Made by a program: the position numbers and the translations under genes. Shown one piece after another: positions 9,373-18,980 of a DNA stretch of 44,206 nucleotides. The stretch covers positions 1 through 44,206 of the forward strand of contig JALZWN010000222.1 of the NCBI GenBank assembly GCA_023300235.1. The letters run 5' to 3'. The DNA is from Mariniblastus sp. Its GTDB lineage: Bacteria > Planctomycetota > Planctomycetia > Pirellulales > Pirellulaceae. Positions within the stretch are counted from its first letter, which is position 1, and the number at the start of each line of letters is the position of its first letter. The notes below the pieces were generated by a model that saw only the letters and a program-made list of their open reading frames with translations, was not told the DNA's origin and did not search any database.

Positions 9373-9469
9373 AAACCTCGCTCTCCCTGCTCCCGACAAG
9401 CTCGGACGCGAGGCTGTTCAGCGGACCAAACTGCCTCCGAATTTCTGGGCAGCAGGGAGAGCGAGGTTT
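9373..9469. repeat. 19-bp perfect inverted repeat between convergent genes
   Basis: AAACCTCGCTCTCCCTGCT (9373-9391) is exactly complementary to AGCAGGGAGAGCGAGGTTT (9451-9469), with 59 bp between the arms. It lies between the convergent BatA-like gene and purQ. A transcript of either strand could form the long stem, so it may serve as a bidirectional transcription end or processing site. There is no U-tract, and the loop is too long for a classical intrinsic terminator. It may instead be a remnant of a mobile repeat. Confidence 0.75.
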
Positions 9470-9522
9470 GCGCCGTGGCTTGACCCGGCAGCTTTGCTGA
9501 GACGGCAACTCCTATACCACCC

Positions 9523-10293
9523 CTAACCAAAGAAGTTGACCGCGTTTTCAAAGATCGCGAACCCATCGCCACGAGGACCGATATCTTCACGGGTCCAGCG
9601 AGGATGATGAGTCGGGTCGATGTTTCGTTCCGGGTGGGGCATCAGCCCGAAGATCCGTCCGGTTTCATCACAAACACCAGCGACGTCCGCGGTGGATCCG
9701 TTGGGGTTAGCCGGTCCGCTGTCGTTGCCCGTCGGCGACGGACAATAAGTTAACGCCAGCTGGTCTTGCGATTGCAGTGTCGAAAGAATCGAATCGTTTC
9801 GTGTAACGAATTTGCCTTCGGCGTGAGCGATCGGCAAGTACATGTGGTCGACATCTTTCAAAAACACGCACTTGCTGTGGTTGGTTTTCAAATCTACCCA
9901 ACGAGCAAGATAGCGGCCGGAATCGTTCCAAGTCAAAGTCGCTTGCATGCCTTCGTCGTCCATCGGCAACAAGAAACCTGATTTGATCAAGATTTGAAAC
10001 CCGTTACAAATCCCAAGCACCAACTTACCGGCGTCACGGAACTCGTTCAGCGTGTCGGCCAAGCGGTTTTGCATTTGGCTAGCGAGGATCCGTCCGGCGG
10101 CGATGTCGTCGCCGTAGCTGAAACCGCCAGGGAAACAGAGGATCTGGTGTTCGGCGACTAGCTGTGGCTGTTCCAGTAACTGGTTAATGTGAGCGTAAGT
10201 CGCTTTCGCGCCGGCTTGTTCGAAAGCGAAACCAGTTTCTTGATCACAATTGGTGCCAGGAGCTCGCAGGACGAGTACTTTAGGTGTGGACAT
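9523..10293 (-). CDS. purQ: Phosphoribosylformylglycinamidine synthase, glutaminase subunit
   Basis: The glutaminase subunit supplies ammonia from glutamine to PurL for the FGAR to FGAM step of purine synthesis; it acts in the cytoplasm. The 256-residue class-I amidotransferase has the start VLVLRAPGTNCDQET, the oxyanion-hole region FPGGFSYGDDIAAGRI, the nucleophile C96 in GICNGFQ, and the triad residues H220 and E222 in MPHPERN. It lies 132 bp downstream of purL on the same strand. The spacer carries a fragment similar to the inner part of the MITE-like repeat, so co-transcription is likely but coupling is not tight. The length is slightly above that of minimal PurQ proteins. Confidence 0.95.
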   Translation of the reverse strand: MSTPKVLVLRAPGTNCDQETGFAFEQAGAKATYAHINQLLEQPQLVAEHQILCFPGGFSYGDDIAAGRILASQMQNRLADTLNEFRDAGKLVLGICNGFQILIKSGFLLPMDDEGMQATLTWNDSGRYLARWVDLKTNHSKCVFLKDVDHMYLPIAHAEGKFVTRNDSILSTLQSQDQLALTYCPSPTGNDSGPANPNGSTADVAGVCDETGRIFGLMPHPERNIDPTHHPRWTREDIGPRGDGFAIFENAVNFFG

Positions 10294-10398
10294 GATTTGA
10301 GTTCTTATGTTTTTGTTGGACCGCTGGTTGTTACGCGGCGAGTTGATTGTTCTTTTTAACTTTGAAACGGCAGATCGGTCAAATTTGGATCGATGACC

Positions 10399-10420
10399 GG
10401 CTGCAGCCCATCACCACATT
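10399..10420 (+). repeat. fragment resembling the MITE-like repeat core
   Basis: GGCTGCAGCCCATCACCACATT closely matches the internal segment GGCTGGAAGCCCATCACCAC of the element at 287-414 and of its inverted copy at 30820-30973. It sits in the purL-purQ spacer. It may be a decayed insertion or a short shared palindrome, and the match is too short to decide. Confidence 0.4.
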
Positions 10421-10425
10421 TTTTG

Positions 10426-13400
10426 TTACCAGTTCAGCGGTTCTTGCCAAGCGGCTTTGAGTGACGCGATGTCTGATTTAATGACTTGCGAATGAGCAAG
10501 CTCAATGGTCAAAACGGGATCGGTGATGACCTCTCCTAACTTTACGATTTCGACGCCGTCAAAGTGAGCCTCGAACGCGGCGGCTTTTTCGGGTTCGACT
10601 TCGACCACGAAACGAGTGTTCGATTCCGAGAACAATACCGAAGCGATCACGTAACTCAAATCGACTTCCTCGTCCTCGCCGTACGCCAGCAAGTCCAAGC
10701 CAATCGCACTCGCATCGACGTTGGCTCCCAGTCCGCCAGCAAACGCCATCTCGGCCACCGCCGCCGCCAAACCGCCTTCACTCATGTCGTGGCAACTGCG
10801 GATCAAGCCCGTAGAAATCGCGGCGTGCATCTGAGCGAACGTGGTTTTGGCCAGCTCAGGGTCCACGGTCGGGACGAGGCCCCCGTCGATCTCGTTAACC
10901 AAACTCCAGTGTGACCCACCCAAGTGATCGCCCGTGATGCCGACCTGGTACAGCAAGTTGCCGGTCTTTTTCAAATCCATCGTCGTGCAGTTGGCAACGT
11001 CCGGCACTTGGCCCAACGCACTGATCAACAACGTCGAAGGAATCGAAATCGTTTGTCGGTCTCCATCGTCGTCGGTGTAGCTAAATTCGTTGTGCAGGCT
11101 GTCTTTGCCGCTGATGAAAGGCGTTTGTAAAACGACCGAGAGGTCTTGGCAAGCGATCGCTGCGCGGACCAGAGAGCCAAGCGTTTCCGGCCGATCAGTG
11201 AAGCCCCAACAGAAGTTATCCAAAATCGCGATGCGGCTCGGGTCGGCCCCGACGGCAACGCAGTTTCGAATCGCTTCGTCGATGCCGCTGGTGGCCATGT
11301 GGTACGGATCCAAATCACCGTACATCGGGTTCATGCCGCAGGATACCGCCAATCCGCGTCGCGATTCCAACAACGGACGAATCACCGCCGCGTCGCCGGG
11401 GCCGTCGTTTTGCACACCGACCAACGGCTTGATCACGCTGCCGCCTTGGACTTCGTGGTCGTACTGCTGAATGATCCATTGTTTACTGGCGACGTTCAGG
11501 CTGCCCAGGATTTTTGAGAGGTCGGCGGTCCAGTCGGCTGGTGTTTTTTCTGGAATGTTTTCGATTCGTTTGACCGGAGCTGGCGTGAAGTTTGCTTCGC
11601 GAATGATCGGCGGGCGACCATCGTGCAAAAACTCCATGCTCACATCGCCAACGACTGTGTCGCCGTATTTCAAAACCAAACGGCCGGTGTCTTCGAAACG
11701 ACCAATCGCGGTAGCCACAACCGATTCAGCCGCACACAAATCGCGGAAGGCTTCCCATTTATCTTCGGGAACCGAAAAGACCATCCGCTCCTGAGCTTCG
11801 GAAATCCAGATCTCAGTGTAAGACAAACCTTCGTACTTAAGCGGCACTTTGTCCAGCCAGACTTCCGCCCCGGTGTCTTCACCCATCTCGCCGACCGCAC
11901 TCGAGTACCCACCGGCACCGCAATCGGTCACGGCGTTGTACAAATTCAAATCGCGGGCTTGCAGCAGCACGTCCATTGCCATTTTTTCGGTCACCGCGTC
12001 ACCGATCTGCACGGCACCACCGGACGTGATATCGCTGTCCTCGGTGAGTTCAGCACTGCTAAACGTCGCTCCGTGGATTCCGTCGCGGCCGGTTTTGCCA
12101 CCGATCGAAACGATCAAGTCGCCGGGTTTGACTTCTTTGAAGGATTTGTCGTGAGGCAAAATGCCGACGTTGCCGCAGAATACCAGCGGGTTTCCAACGT
12201 AGCGATCGTCGAAGTAAACGGCTCCGTTGACCGTCGGGATACCCATCCGGTTTCCGTAGTCTCGGACACCGGCAACGACGCCTTGCATGATTTGCTTGGG
12301 GTGCATCACGCCCGGAGGAAGGTCTTCATAAGGCGTGTCGGGCGAAGCAAAACAAAACACATCAGTGTTACAAACGGGCTTGGCTCCCAGACCAGTTCCC
12401 AGCGTATCGCGAATCACCCCGCCGATGCCCGTGTTGGCACCACCGTAAGGCTCCAAAGCTGACGGGCGGTTGTGGGTTTCGACTTTGAACGCGACGTTGT
12501 GATCGCCTTCGAAACGAACGATGCCGGCGTTGTCTTTAAACACGCTAACGCACCAGTCGTCTTCGCCCAAGTCTTCGCGGATTTGCATCGTCGCGGCGAA
12601 AATGGTTTCCTTGAGCATGTTTTCGTATTGGCGAGTACCATTTTCGTCGGTGTAGGCGACTCGGCCAGCCAAGGTCTTGTGGCTGCAGTGCTCGGACCAA
12701 GTTTGAGCGACACTCTCCAACTCGATGTCCGTCGGGGCTCGGCCTTCGGCTTCGAAGTGATCGCGGATGACGTGCATTTCGGTCAGGGAAAGGCTGAGCG
12801 TCCAGTCTTTGCTGATTTTCATCAAATCGTCATCGCTGACCAAAGCGAGAGGCACGTCGGTTTTGACGAGTTTGTATTCGTTGCCAAGGTCTAAACGGTC
12901 GAGTTCCAAAACACCGGTAATGACGCGTTCGATCGATTCGTTGTGGAAAACTTTTTTCTGCAGCAGCGCCGTGTGGGATTCACTCAGCCCCGAGGCACAG
13001 AACTTTTTGAAGGTGCTGACCGCGTCGACGGCGTAGCCCAGTTGCTTCATCGCTCGCATCGCACTCTCGGCTTGCGAGTCCGTTACGCCGGGCAGCGGAA
13101 GCACGTAAGTCACGTTCGATTTGTCGGCTGGGGCTGGATTGATCGCAGTGCCGACGGGGCCAAAATCGCACTTTTGGACGACGGATTCGAACAAGAGTTC
13201 CCGAGTCAGCTGATCGACGTCGGCGGCGGTCAAATCGCCTTGGATTAGAAATCCGTGATTGGCCGTCAGGCTCAAGTCGTTGATTTGCAGCAGTTTGGCA
13301 CTGGCCAACGTTTCTTCTGCCAGCAGGTTGGGATTGCCAGGCAGCGGCGAAATGTCGATTTGCCAGATTTGCGGCGATCCGTTGCTAGGAGTGGCCGAAT

Positions 13401-13488
13401 TCGAGCTTGCAATGGTTTCTGTAGAGTCTGTCACGATTTTTGGCGTGTTGAAAATGTTGTCAGTCAACCTACGGTGGCTTGGAAGCAC
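10426..13488 (-). CDS. purL: Phosphoribosylformylglycinamidine synthase, PurL with PurS-like N-terminus
   Basis: The ATP-dependent synthase converts FGAR to FGAM, using ammonia from PurQ. At 1020 residues it is longer than the usual small PurL (about 740). The extra N-terminus (about 40-200) holds two PurS-like segments, [15 protein letters not shown] and [20 protein letters not shown], followed by the catalytic AIRS-type repeats with [12 protein letters not shown] and [18 protein letters not shown]. It therefore looks like a large-type PurL lacking its glutaminase domain, which is encoded separately as PurQ, or like a PurS-PurL fusion. No separate purS is seen here. The start is uncertain: GTG 13488 gives the length quoted, GTG 13434 would remove 18 poorly conserved residues, and neither has a strong Shine-Dalgarno sequence. 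It is divergent from the tRNA-Arg unit. Confidence 0.93.
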   Translation of the reverse strand: MLPSHRRLTDNIFNTPKIVTDSTETIASSNSATPSNGSPQIWQIDISPLPGNPNLLAEETLASAKLLQINDLSLTANHGFLIQGDLTAADVDQLTRELLFESVVQKCDFGPVGTAINPAPADKSNVTYVLPLPGVTDSQAESAMRAMKQLGYAVDAVSTFKKFCASGLSESHTALLQKKVFHNESIERVITGVLELDRLDLGNEYKLVKTDVPLALVSDDDLMKISKDWTLSLSLTEMHVIRDHFEAEGRAPTDIELESVAQTWSEHCSHKTLAGRVAYTDENGTRQYENMLKETIFAATMQIREDLGEDDWCVSVFKDNAGIVRFEGDHNVAFKVETHNRPSALEPYGGANTGIGGVIRDTLGTGLGAKPVCNTDVFCFASPDTPYEDLPPGVMHPKQIMQGVVAGVRDYGNRMGIPTVNGAVYFDDRYVGNPLVFCGNVGILPHDKSFKEVKPGDLIVSIGGKTGRDGIHGATFSSAELTEDSDITSGGAVQIGDAVTEKMAMDVLLQARDLNLYNAVTDCGAGGYSSAVGEMGEDTGAEVWLDKVPLKYEGLSYTEIWISEAQERMVFSVPEDKWEAFRDLCAAESVVATAIGRFEDTGRLVLKYGDTVVGDVSMEFLHDGRPPIIREANFTPAPVKRIENIPEKTPADWTADLSKILGSLNVASKQWIIQQYDHEVQGGSVIKPLVGVQNDGPGDAAVIRPLLESRRGLAVSCGMNPMYGDLDPYHMATSGIDEAIRNCVAVGADPSRIAILDNFCWGFTDRPETLGSLVRAAIACQDLSVVLQTPFISGKDSLHNEFSYTDDDGDRQTISIPSTLLISALGQVPDVANCTTMDLKKTGNLLYQVGITGDHLGGSHWSLVNEIDGGLVPTVDPELAKTTFAQMHAAISTGLIRSCHDMSEGGLAAAVAEMAFAGGLGANVDASAIGLDLLAYGEDEEVDLSYVIASVLFSESNTRFVVEVEPEKAAAFEAHFDGVEIVKLGEVITDPVLTIELAHSQVIKSDIASLKAAWQEPLNW

Positions 13489-13597
13489 GAAATTCTATCT
13501 TTTGCAGCAAAATTGACGACCGGACAAAGCGGTAAGAGCCATTAATTTCCAAGAACCTGCGAAATCTTTTTGTGAACATTCAAGGATTAATTGGCTC

Positions 13598-13626
13598 TTT
13601 ACGATAAGGTGTTGTGTGAGTATACT
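13598..13626 (+). promoter_or_regulatory. Sigma70-type promoter of tRNA-Arg
   Basis: A -35 box TTTACG (13598-13603) and a -10 box TATACT (13621-13626) are separated by 17 bp. This places a start about 43 nt before the mature tRNA 5' end. The boxes match the consensus at 4/6 and 5/6 positions. No other gene lies between them and the tRNA. Confidence 0.5.
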
Positions 13627-13675
13627 TCCCGGCCTACTGGGCGAGTCAAATCGTTCAGTGGCTGTGAAAACAGAT

Positions 13676-13749
<74 letters not shown>

Positions 13750-13763
13750 CTTCAAAAGCCGAT

Positions 13764-13796
13764 AAAAACCGAGATCAAAAATGATCTCGGTTTTTT
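13764..13796 (+). terminator. Intrinsic terminator after tRNA-Arg
   Basis: A perfect 14-bp stem (arms 13764-13777 and 13782-13795, core CCGAGATC/GATCTCGG) has an AAAA loop and ends in a T-run (13791-13796). It begins 15 nt after the tRNA and closes that transcription unit. The upstream A-run makes it potentially bidirectional, but the minus-strand gene ending at 13862 is 65 bp away. Confidence 0.9.
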
Positions 13797-13861
13797 CGTG
13801 CGCTTTTTTTGCCACCAAAAAGCGTTGCCGCGAGAAAACGGAGCCTCACTCAAACGGAGCC

Positions 13862-14374
13862 TCACTCCGATGAGCCCGATCGTTCCCGCACTTCCGAATC
13901 CTTGGGCCAAAACGGACTAAGCAGCCTAAACCAAGCAAGCAAAGCCTCCGTCACTATCAAAATCGGGAACAACAAGAATGTTGCGATCGCGGAAGTGATA
14001 CAAGTGAACAAGGTTCGATTTGCTTGAATGCTGGAAACTTGCTCTAGGTCGTACACGTGCCAAATGCTGTTCGACAGCGCGAATGGCAGCGCCGCTAGGA
14101 AAGTCACCAAGATGATCACCCCAAGATCAAATTTCAGTTTCCTGATTCCGTGCTGTGCGTAAAGCCGACCAGTGATCAACGCGATCAAAGTAGACGCAAC
14201 GACTAAATAAGCAATCGGACCGATCAGCGCCACCACGGGTGAAATCCCTTGATTGGCAGCAGTTTTCCAAACAGCAAACAACGCCCAAAGAATCATCCCC
14301 CCGGAAAAAACGAATCGGCCCATTCTGTTTTGATCGACGGAATCATTCATGCTGTTTTTTTCTTGCTCCTTCAT
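13862..14374 (-). CDS. Four-helix membrane protein of unknown function
   Basis: I do not recognise this 170-residue protein. It has about four hydrophobic segments (FSGGMILWALFAVW; PVVALIGPIAYLVVASTLIALI; LGVIILVTFLAALPFAL; TLFTCITSAIATFLLFPILIV) and a charged C-terminal tail (WPKDSEVRERSGSSE). I chose ATG 14374, which has AGGTG about 5 nt upstream; a TTG at 14389 would add five residues. It follows the methyltransferase-like gene on the same strand after about 115 bp and may be co-transcribed with it. Confidence 0.65.
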   Translation of the reverse strand: MKEQEKNSMNDSVDQNRMGRFVFSGGMILWALFAVWKTAANQGISPVVALIGPIAYLVVASTLIALITGRLYAQHGIRKLKFDLGVIILVTFLAALPFALSNSIWHVYDLEQVSSIQANRTLFTCITSAIATFLLFPILIVTEALLAWFRLLSPFWPKDSEVRERSGSSE

Positions 14375-14490
14375 GACCGCACCTGCCAAAATGGTTCTTC
14401 GCGAAATTTAGTGGTCCTGACGATAGGGCAAATTCCACAATCCGCCACGCGATAGCCCTCTGCATCGATTCACGCTCGGCCATCACCTGT

Positions 14491-15348
14491 TCAACGATCG
14501 CGTTGGCCAAAGGTTGGCACCCAACAGCCGACGCGTTGACGATACTGCACGTATGAGTCCCCAAACCGCTGCACCATATCACGCTCCTCAAACGGCCTGA
14601 CGACGAAGTGCCACACCAACGCTCCCAGTAGCGAGTATATCAAAATGGGCATCGATTGGAAAATTACCGCGATCGCGATGCCTTGACCAATCCCGGCGAT
14701 CGCCATTGGATTGCGAACGTAGCGATAGGGGCCGGTCAGGACCAAGTGGTTGGTTTGATCAAGCGGCAGCGGAGTCCCCGATCCATCGCGAACCATATAG
14801 TACGCGCTGGTTAGCCCCAACACGCTGCAACATGCGAACAGTCCTGCACCGCAATAGAAACCAACTCCCAGCTTGGGCAACGCCAGAGCATCGAAGGCAT
14901 CCAAAATGATGTACGGAAGGACCGCCAAAGCCAGCGTCCAAATACAAACGGTTTGAACCGCCGTTTTGGTGACGTTCTGAATGAAACTGGCGGTCGAACG
15001 GCGAAATAACGATTCGTTAAAACAAAGAAAAACGTTATAGCCCAGCCCTAGCAACATCAGTCCGGTCGGCAGGTAACCGCTATGAGTCAGCAATGTTGCA
15101 TTGGCGCAGTACAGCGACGCGTAAGCAAACGCGCCAAGGATGACGTACTCGAGACTGACGATTTCCCGGTACGCCCGAACCGCAGACAAACCGGCAATCA
15201 AGAACATATCGGGACCAAAGAAAGCCCAAAATGCGGCGGACGCGACTCCATCAAACTGAAACGCATCAAAGAACAACTGACTCGCTGCCAACCCAAACCA
15301 CCAAACGCTAATCAATGCCGCTTGAAGCAGGTAGGCAGTTTCTTTCAT
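14491..15348 (-). CDS. Isoprenylcysteine methyltransferase-like integral membrane protein
   Basis: A 285-residue protein with seven or more hydrophobic helices. Its C-terminal third carries the ICMT/phospholipid-methyltransferase-type signature: LVLTGPYRYVRNPMAIAGIG, a hydrophobic stretch, then RPFEERDMVQRFGDSYVQYRQRVG. In this family those motifs bind S-adenosylmethionine at the membrane. The N-terminal 150 residues are an extra helical domain with no recognisable family. The substrate cannot be told from sequence; a lipid or a small hydrophobic thiol would be typical. It starts 434 bp from the neighbouring unrelated region and probably has its own promoter. Confidence 0.75.
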   Translation of the reverse strand: MKETAYLLQAALISVWWFGLAASQLFFDAFQFDGVASAAFWAFFGPDMFLIAGLSAVRAYREIVSLEYVILGAFAYASLYCANATLLTHSGYLPTGLMLLGLGYNVFLCFNESLFRRSTASFIQNVTKTAVQTVCIWTLALAVLPYIILDAFDALALPKLGVGFYCGAGLFACCSVLGLTSAYYMVRDGSGTPLPLDQTNHLVLTGPYRYVRNPMAIAGIGQGIAIAVIFQSMPILIYSLLGALVWHFVVRPFEERDMVQRFGDSYVQYRQRVGCWVPTFGQRDR

Positions 15349-15442
15349 GCGTCGGCCTTTGAAACTAGGTTCTTGCGGTAAGGTAATTTAGTGGGCGGGG
15401 ATGAACTGGCAGCATTTGGATAGCCTGCCCCAATGCAAGCGA

Positions 15443-15593
15443 GGGTGCCATGCTTACGCGGTTTGAACGACGTGACTTTACAAGGCCCCGTAAAAAACAT
15501 GCTCACGAGACTTCTCAAAAACCACATCGCACGCGTAAGCATGCCGGCACTCAGTGGATCCTCTTAGCGTCCAAGCCGTGAAGCATGGCACCC
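15443..15593. repeat. nested inverted repeats in the 15349-16002 intergenic region
   Basis: GGGTGCCATGCTTACGCG (15443-15460) is complementary to two downstream sites: CGCGTAAGCATGCCGGCAC (15532-15550), with a 3-nt insertion, and AAGCATGGCACCC (15581-15593), perfectly. The layout could let an RNA switch between two hairpins, or may be debris of palindromic dispersed repeats. The rest of this 650-bp spacer shows no gene. The open frame extends upstream of 16003, but its extra 73 codons look non-coding. Confidence 0.6.
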
Positions 15594-16002
15594 ACTCGAC
15601 TGAGAAAACCACCCGAAACAATTGCGAAACAATTGGGCCAGCCACCAAAACCCCGTAAGCACCTTAAAACGAGGTTAATGATTTTGAATTCCAGCATCAA
15701 GTGAACCGCAACGCCGAAGCAAACTTCCAGTAAACGACGTTGCCAGCAAAACAAATTTACCGAAAAAAAGACTCTCATCAGCTTTGACGACCAGCCAAGC
15801 CCGATCCTGGCGTCAGAAGAACCCCGCTAAAGCCCTTACAATCCGCATAGGCTATTGGCCAGTGAATGATTCCTCCAAGGCTTTGAAAGTAATTTCGCAC
15901 AAATCCTTGTATCTTCGATTTTCTTGCGTTCGCAGCCTCACACTCGCTTACTTCAACCTACGTTTACTCAATCCAATTAACACAATTACTAGGTTCGTAG
16001 AA

Positions 16003-17934
16003 ATGCCTGACGATACCAACGACCATCCGAAGCACGCTGATCGCGATCACCTAGGTGACCAGCTCCGCGCTGAAAGTGTATGGTTATTGGGGCACGTGAT
16101 TCTAGCTGCGTGGTTCTTTTTCAGCGTATTCTATTGGTTTATTGGCCACCAATTAGCGTCTTCTTGGTGTACCGCCCAAGCATTGGCCTATCTCGTTACT
16201 TTTACAGTGATGCGTAAATCCAAAGCGTACCAAACGACCATGAACCTATTTTTGGGATTCACTATGGTTGGGGTCGTTGGCATCTCCGCCATCGAACCCG
16301 CTGCTTCGACTTCGATTTACTTTGCCCCGTTTGCGACGTTGGTGGCGAGCCAACTGTTTGGCAATCGTCAGGGCCGCTCTTGGATGATCTACAGCATGTT
16401 TGCGATGGTCACCTTTTTTGGAATCCAATACAGCATCCAAGATCTTCTCAACCATCACTTGATCGAACTCACACTCGGTTTGGTAATGTGTGTATCGGTC
16501 TATTTGATTTGCCGGCAGTTCGAATTGCATTACCAAAGAAAAACTCAATCGCTGGTTTCTTTCAGTGAGTCACTGCAGATAAAAAGTGAAGAACTAAGAA
16601 AACTGGCTACCACTGATTCACTGACCCATTTGACCAACCGATACCAACTAAAACAACAACTCGAAGCCAGTATCGACGCAGCTAAAAACGGCGAACCATT
16701 CGCGATCTTCCTAGTCGACATGGATGGTTTCAAAGAGATCAACGACACGATGGGGCACTCGGTCGGTGACCGAGTGTTAGTTGAAATCGGCCTTCGGCTT
16801 TCCAACAGGTTTGGTGATTTTGAAAGCATCGCAAGGCTTGGCGGTGATGAATTCTGCTTGATCGCCAAAGGCGTGGATTCGGAACTCGAAGCCGAGCAGA
16901 TTGCCCATGCGATCTTTAACGAGCTGACCAAAAAATACTACCTCGCAGAACGCGAATTCGCATTGGGCGCTAGCATTGGCCTGGCGCTCTGCCCAAAACA
17001 TTCTTTGTCCAGTAATGACATCTTGGCCTTTGCCGACACCGCAATGTATCACGCGAAAAATAACAATATCGCGGTCGGAACCTACTCGATCGAGATGACA
17101 AAGAAGCTAGTCGAAAATAGCAAGCTCAAAGAACAACTTTCGGATGCGATCGCCGAGCAGCAATTCTTCCTAGTGTTTCAACCGCAGGTTTGCCTGACTA
17201 ACGGGACCATCGTGGGCGCAGAAGCTTTGCTACGATGGAATAACAACGGGCAAATCATTTCACCCGCCCGCTTCATTCCCCTGCTGGAACAAACAGGGCT
17301 GATCGACGAAGTCGGACAGTGGATCATGGAAGACGTTTGCCGCCAAAAGAGCCTATGGCGGGAAGCTGGAATTGACCTGAAGGTCGCCGTCAACATTAGT
17401 GCGGTTCAGTTCGAGTCGGATCAATTTATTGAAAGCATCCTCGAACCGATCAGGCGCTGGGGATTGGAATCCGAAGGATTTGACCTTGAGATCACCGAGA
17501 GCCTTTTGATTGGCGATGTTGATTCGGCCGTACGAAAGTTGGTCATTCTGAAACAGCACGGCCTTTCAATCAGCATCGACGATTTTGGAACCGGGTACTC
17601 GTCGCTATCATACTTGCGTCAGTTCCCGATTGATAAACTTAAGATTGATCGGGCATTTGTCAAAGACATTCCCCACTACGACGATGGGGCGTTGGTAGCC
17701 AGCATCACCACGCTGGGGCACGTCATGGGCATGGAGGTGCTGGTCGAAGGCGTAGAAACAGACGCGCAGCTCGAGCTTGTAAAAGAACTCAAATGCGACG
17801 CATACCAAGGCTACTTCTTTAGCAAGCCGATTGAAGCTCAGGAGATGACCGCAATGCTGGTTAAGCAACAACGCTCGGCCGACCAAGCTCGGCAAACACC
17901 TCTGTGCGTAGCTAATATCGACCCTCACGAATAA
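16003..17934 (+). CDS. Membrane-bound GGDEF-EAL cyclic-di-GMP protein
   Basis: A predicted cyclic-di-GMP turnover enzyme of 643 residues. About six hydrophobic helices (roughly 28-165) form a membrane sensor domain of unknown ligand. A GGDEF domain follows with an intact RLGGDEF (GGDEF at 280-284), then an EAL domain with EAL at 407-409, DDFGTGYSSLSYL and EGVET. All the common catalytic motifs are present, so either diguanylate cyclase or phosphodiesterase activity, or both, is possible. I chose ATG 16003; the open frame reaches 15784, but the extra 73 residues have no features. It is convergent with rpsU over a shared terminator, with no operon partner. Confidence 0.9.
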   Translation: MPDDTNDHPKHADRDHLGDQLRAESVWLLGHVILAAWFFFSVFYWFIGHQLASSWCTAQALAYLVTFTVMRKSKAYQTTMNLFLGFTMVGVVGISAIEPAASTSIYFAPFATLVASQLFGNRQGRSWMIYSMFAMVTFFGIQYSIQDLLNHHLIELTLGLVMCVSVYLICRQFELHYQRKTQSLVSFSESLQIKSEELRKLATTDSLTHLTNRYQLKQQLEASIDAAKNGEPFAIFLVDMDGFKEINDTMGHSVGDRVLVEIGLRLSNRFGDFESIARLGGDEFCLIAKGVDSELEAEQIAHAIFNELTKKYYLAEREFALGASIGLALCPKHSLSSNDILAFADTAMYHAKNNNIAVGTYSIEMTKKLVENSKLKEQLSDAIAEQQFFLVFQPQVCLTNGTIVGAEALLRWNNNGQIISPARFIPLLEQTGLIDEVGQWIMEDVCRQKSLWREAGIDLKVAVNISAVQFESDQFIESILEPIRRWGLESEGFDLEITESLLIGDVDSAVRKLVILKQHGLSISIDDFGTGYSSLSYLRQFPIDKLKIDRAFVKDIPHYDDGALVASITTLGHVMGMEVLVEGVETDAQLELVKELKCDAYQGYFFSKPIEAQEMTAMLVKQQRSADQARQTPLCVANIDPHE

Positions 17935-17937
17935 AAA

Positions 17938-17964
17938 AAAGCCAGTGGCAAATCCACTGGCTTT
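17938..17964. terminator. Bidirectional terminator between GGDEF-EAL gene and rpsU
   Basis: An 11-bp perfect stem AAAGCCAGTGG/CCACTGGCTTT has the loop CAAAT. The A-run on its left (from 17933) becomes a strong U-tract for minus-strand transcripts such as rpsU; on the plus strand a shorter T-rich run follows. The plus-strand gene stops 3 nt before the stem. Confidence 0.88.
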
Positions 17965-18050
17965 GTAATGTATTTTTTCGCGGTTGATTAAAAACCAACC
18001 TCTCGTGCATCGCCTCTCGTGCATGACACATCAGCGAGCACTTTGGTAGC

Positions 18051-18251
18051 CTAGCGGCGAGCGGCCAACATGCGGTTCCGCTTTGACCGACGCTCGGCAC
18101 GCAGACGCGCACGACGCTTGATTTCGCTTGGCTTTTCGTAGAACTCGCGGCGGCGCATTTCTTTTTTGATTCCGCTTCGCTCGACCAACTTGCGGAATCT
18201 GCGGACTGCTTCCTGAATTGACTCTTTGTCACGGACCAACAGCTTTACCAT
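18051..18251 (-). CDS. rpsU: 30S ribosomal protein S21
   Basis: A 66-residue very basic protein of the S21 family, a small-subunit protein near the mRNA entry and anti-SD region. It starts [27 protein letters not shown] and ends in the Arg-rich [23 protein letters not shown] chose ATG 18251 because GGAGAG lies about 5 nt upstream; an in-frame extension to 18278 would read through that ribosome binding site. It stands alone and ends towards the hairpin at 17938-17964. A 14-bp near-perfect direct duplication (CCTCTCGTGCATCG/CCTCTCGTGCATGA) lies just downstream at about 17999-18026. Confidence 0.95.
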   Translation of the reverse strand: MVKLLVRDKESIQEAVRRFRKLVERSGIKKEMRRREFYEKPSEIKRRARLRAERRSKRNRMLAARR

Positions 18252-18289
18252 TTTCTCTCCATACCAACCATTTGGCACCTCTTAATTAA

Positions 18290-18980
18290 AGGCACGAACT
18301 AATAAACATCTACAAAGCTCAGGTCTACGAAATCCGAGCAGCACGCAATCTTTGCGCAGTTTCTCCAAAAGCGGGTTCAGCCACCAAGAATGGAAACGAA
18401 GATGATAACGGCTTTTCCGAAACCCTGTCTATAGCCAAACTTGTTTTTTAATAAGGATTTAACGGGGAAAAGACAATCCGAGCCGGCTAACTGGCAAGAT
18501 GACTGCTCCTGCGGGGCCCTGCTGGTGGTGTCGACACCAAACACCGGTAGTCGCTTTGCCAAGACATGGCCGATACGTGGCCGGGGGCTAGGTTGACGCT
18601 TTGGATTACTCAAAACCGGCACTGCCACTGCCTATTACTTTGACGTCGTCATGGATTTCACGTCGCCAGGGCTTTGATATCGCCAGGGCTTTGTCAGCCG
18701 GACAAGTGCCCAACCTGCGTACGTTGGCGGTTCCAGCCTTCGCAGCTAGATCTAAGTTTAGCCCCCGCTCCGGCGATTCCTCTACCCCAGTCCGTCCGCA
18801 CCACCTAGGGCTTACAACCCGGCGGAAGCTGCTTACTGTTGGGACGCAAACCAATTACTGCCCGCCATGCCTAGATGAACCGGCGCAATCCAGACAACCA
18901 GCATTTTGCTTGGCCTCTGCCGTCCCCAGGCCACCAACGCTCGATACCGGAAGTATCTTCACTTACTGCGGTAGCAAATA
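18290..18980. other. long gene-poor region with internal repeats and palindromes
   Basis: About 690 bp with no gene I can support. It contains a perfect 14-bp palindrome TGGTGTCGACACCA near 18531-18544, a direct repeat CGCCAGGGCTTTG about 15 bp apart near 18665-18692, and several GC-rich self-complementary stretches. A TTG-initiated open frame (18601-18981) ends in TAATG overlap with the next gene, but its composition is not convincingly protein-like. Hallmarks of RNase P RNA, tmRNA and SRP RNA were looked for on both strands and not found. It may hold a structured RNA or decayed coding sequence. Confidence 0.4.

Noticed and set aside
15784-16002. 73-codon N-terminal extension of the GGDEF-EAL gene
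   Set aside because: The extension shows no domain or signal and precedes a natural ATG start with a coherent soluble N-terminus and membrane domain.
18290-18980. RNase P RNA, tmRNA or SRP RNA
   Set aside because: The conserved blocks (GAGGAAAGTCC, the tmRNA tag region, CCGGAAGGAAGCAGC) were not found on either strand.
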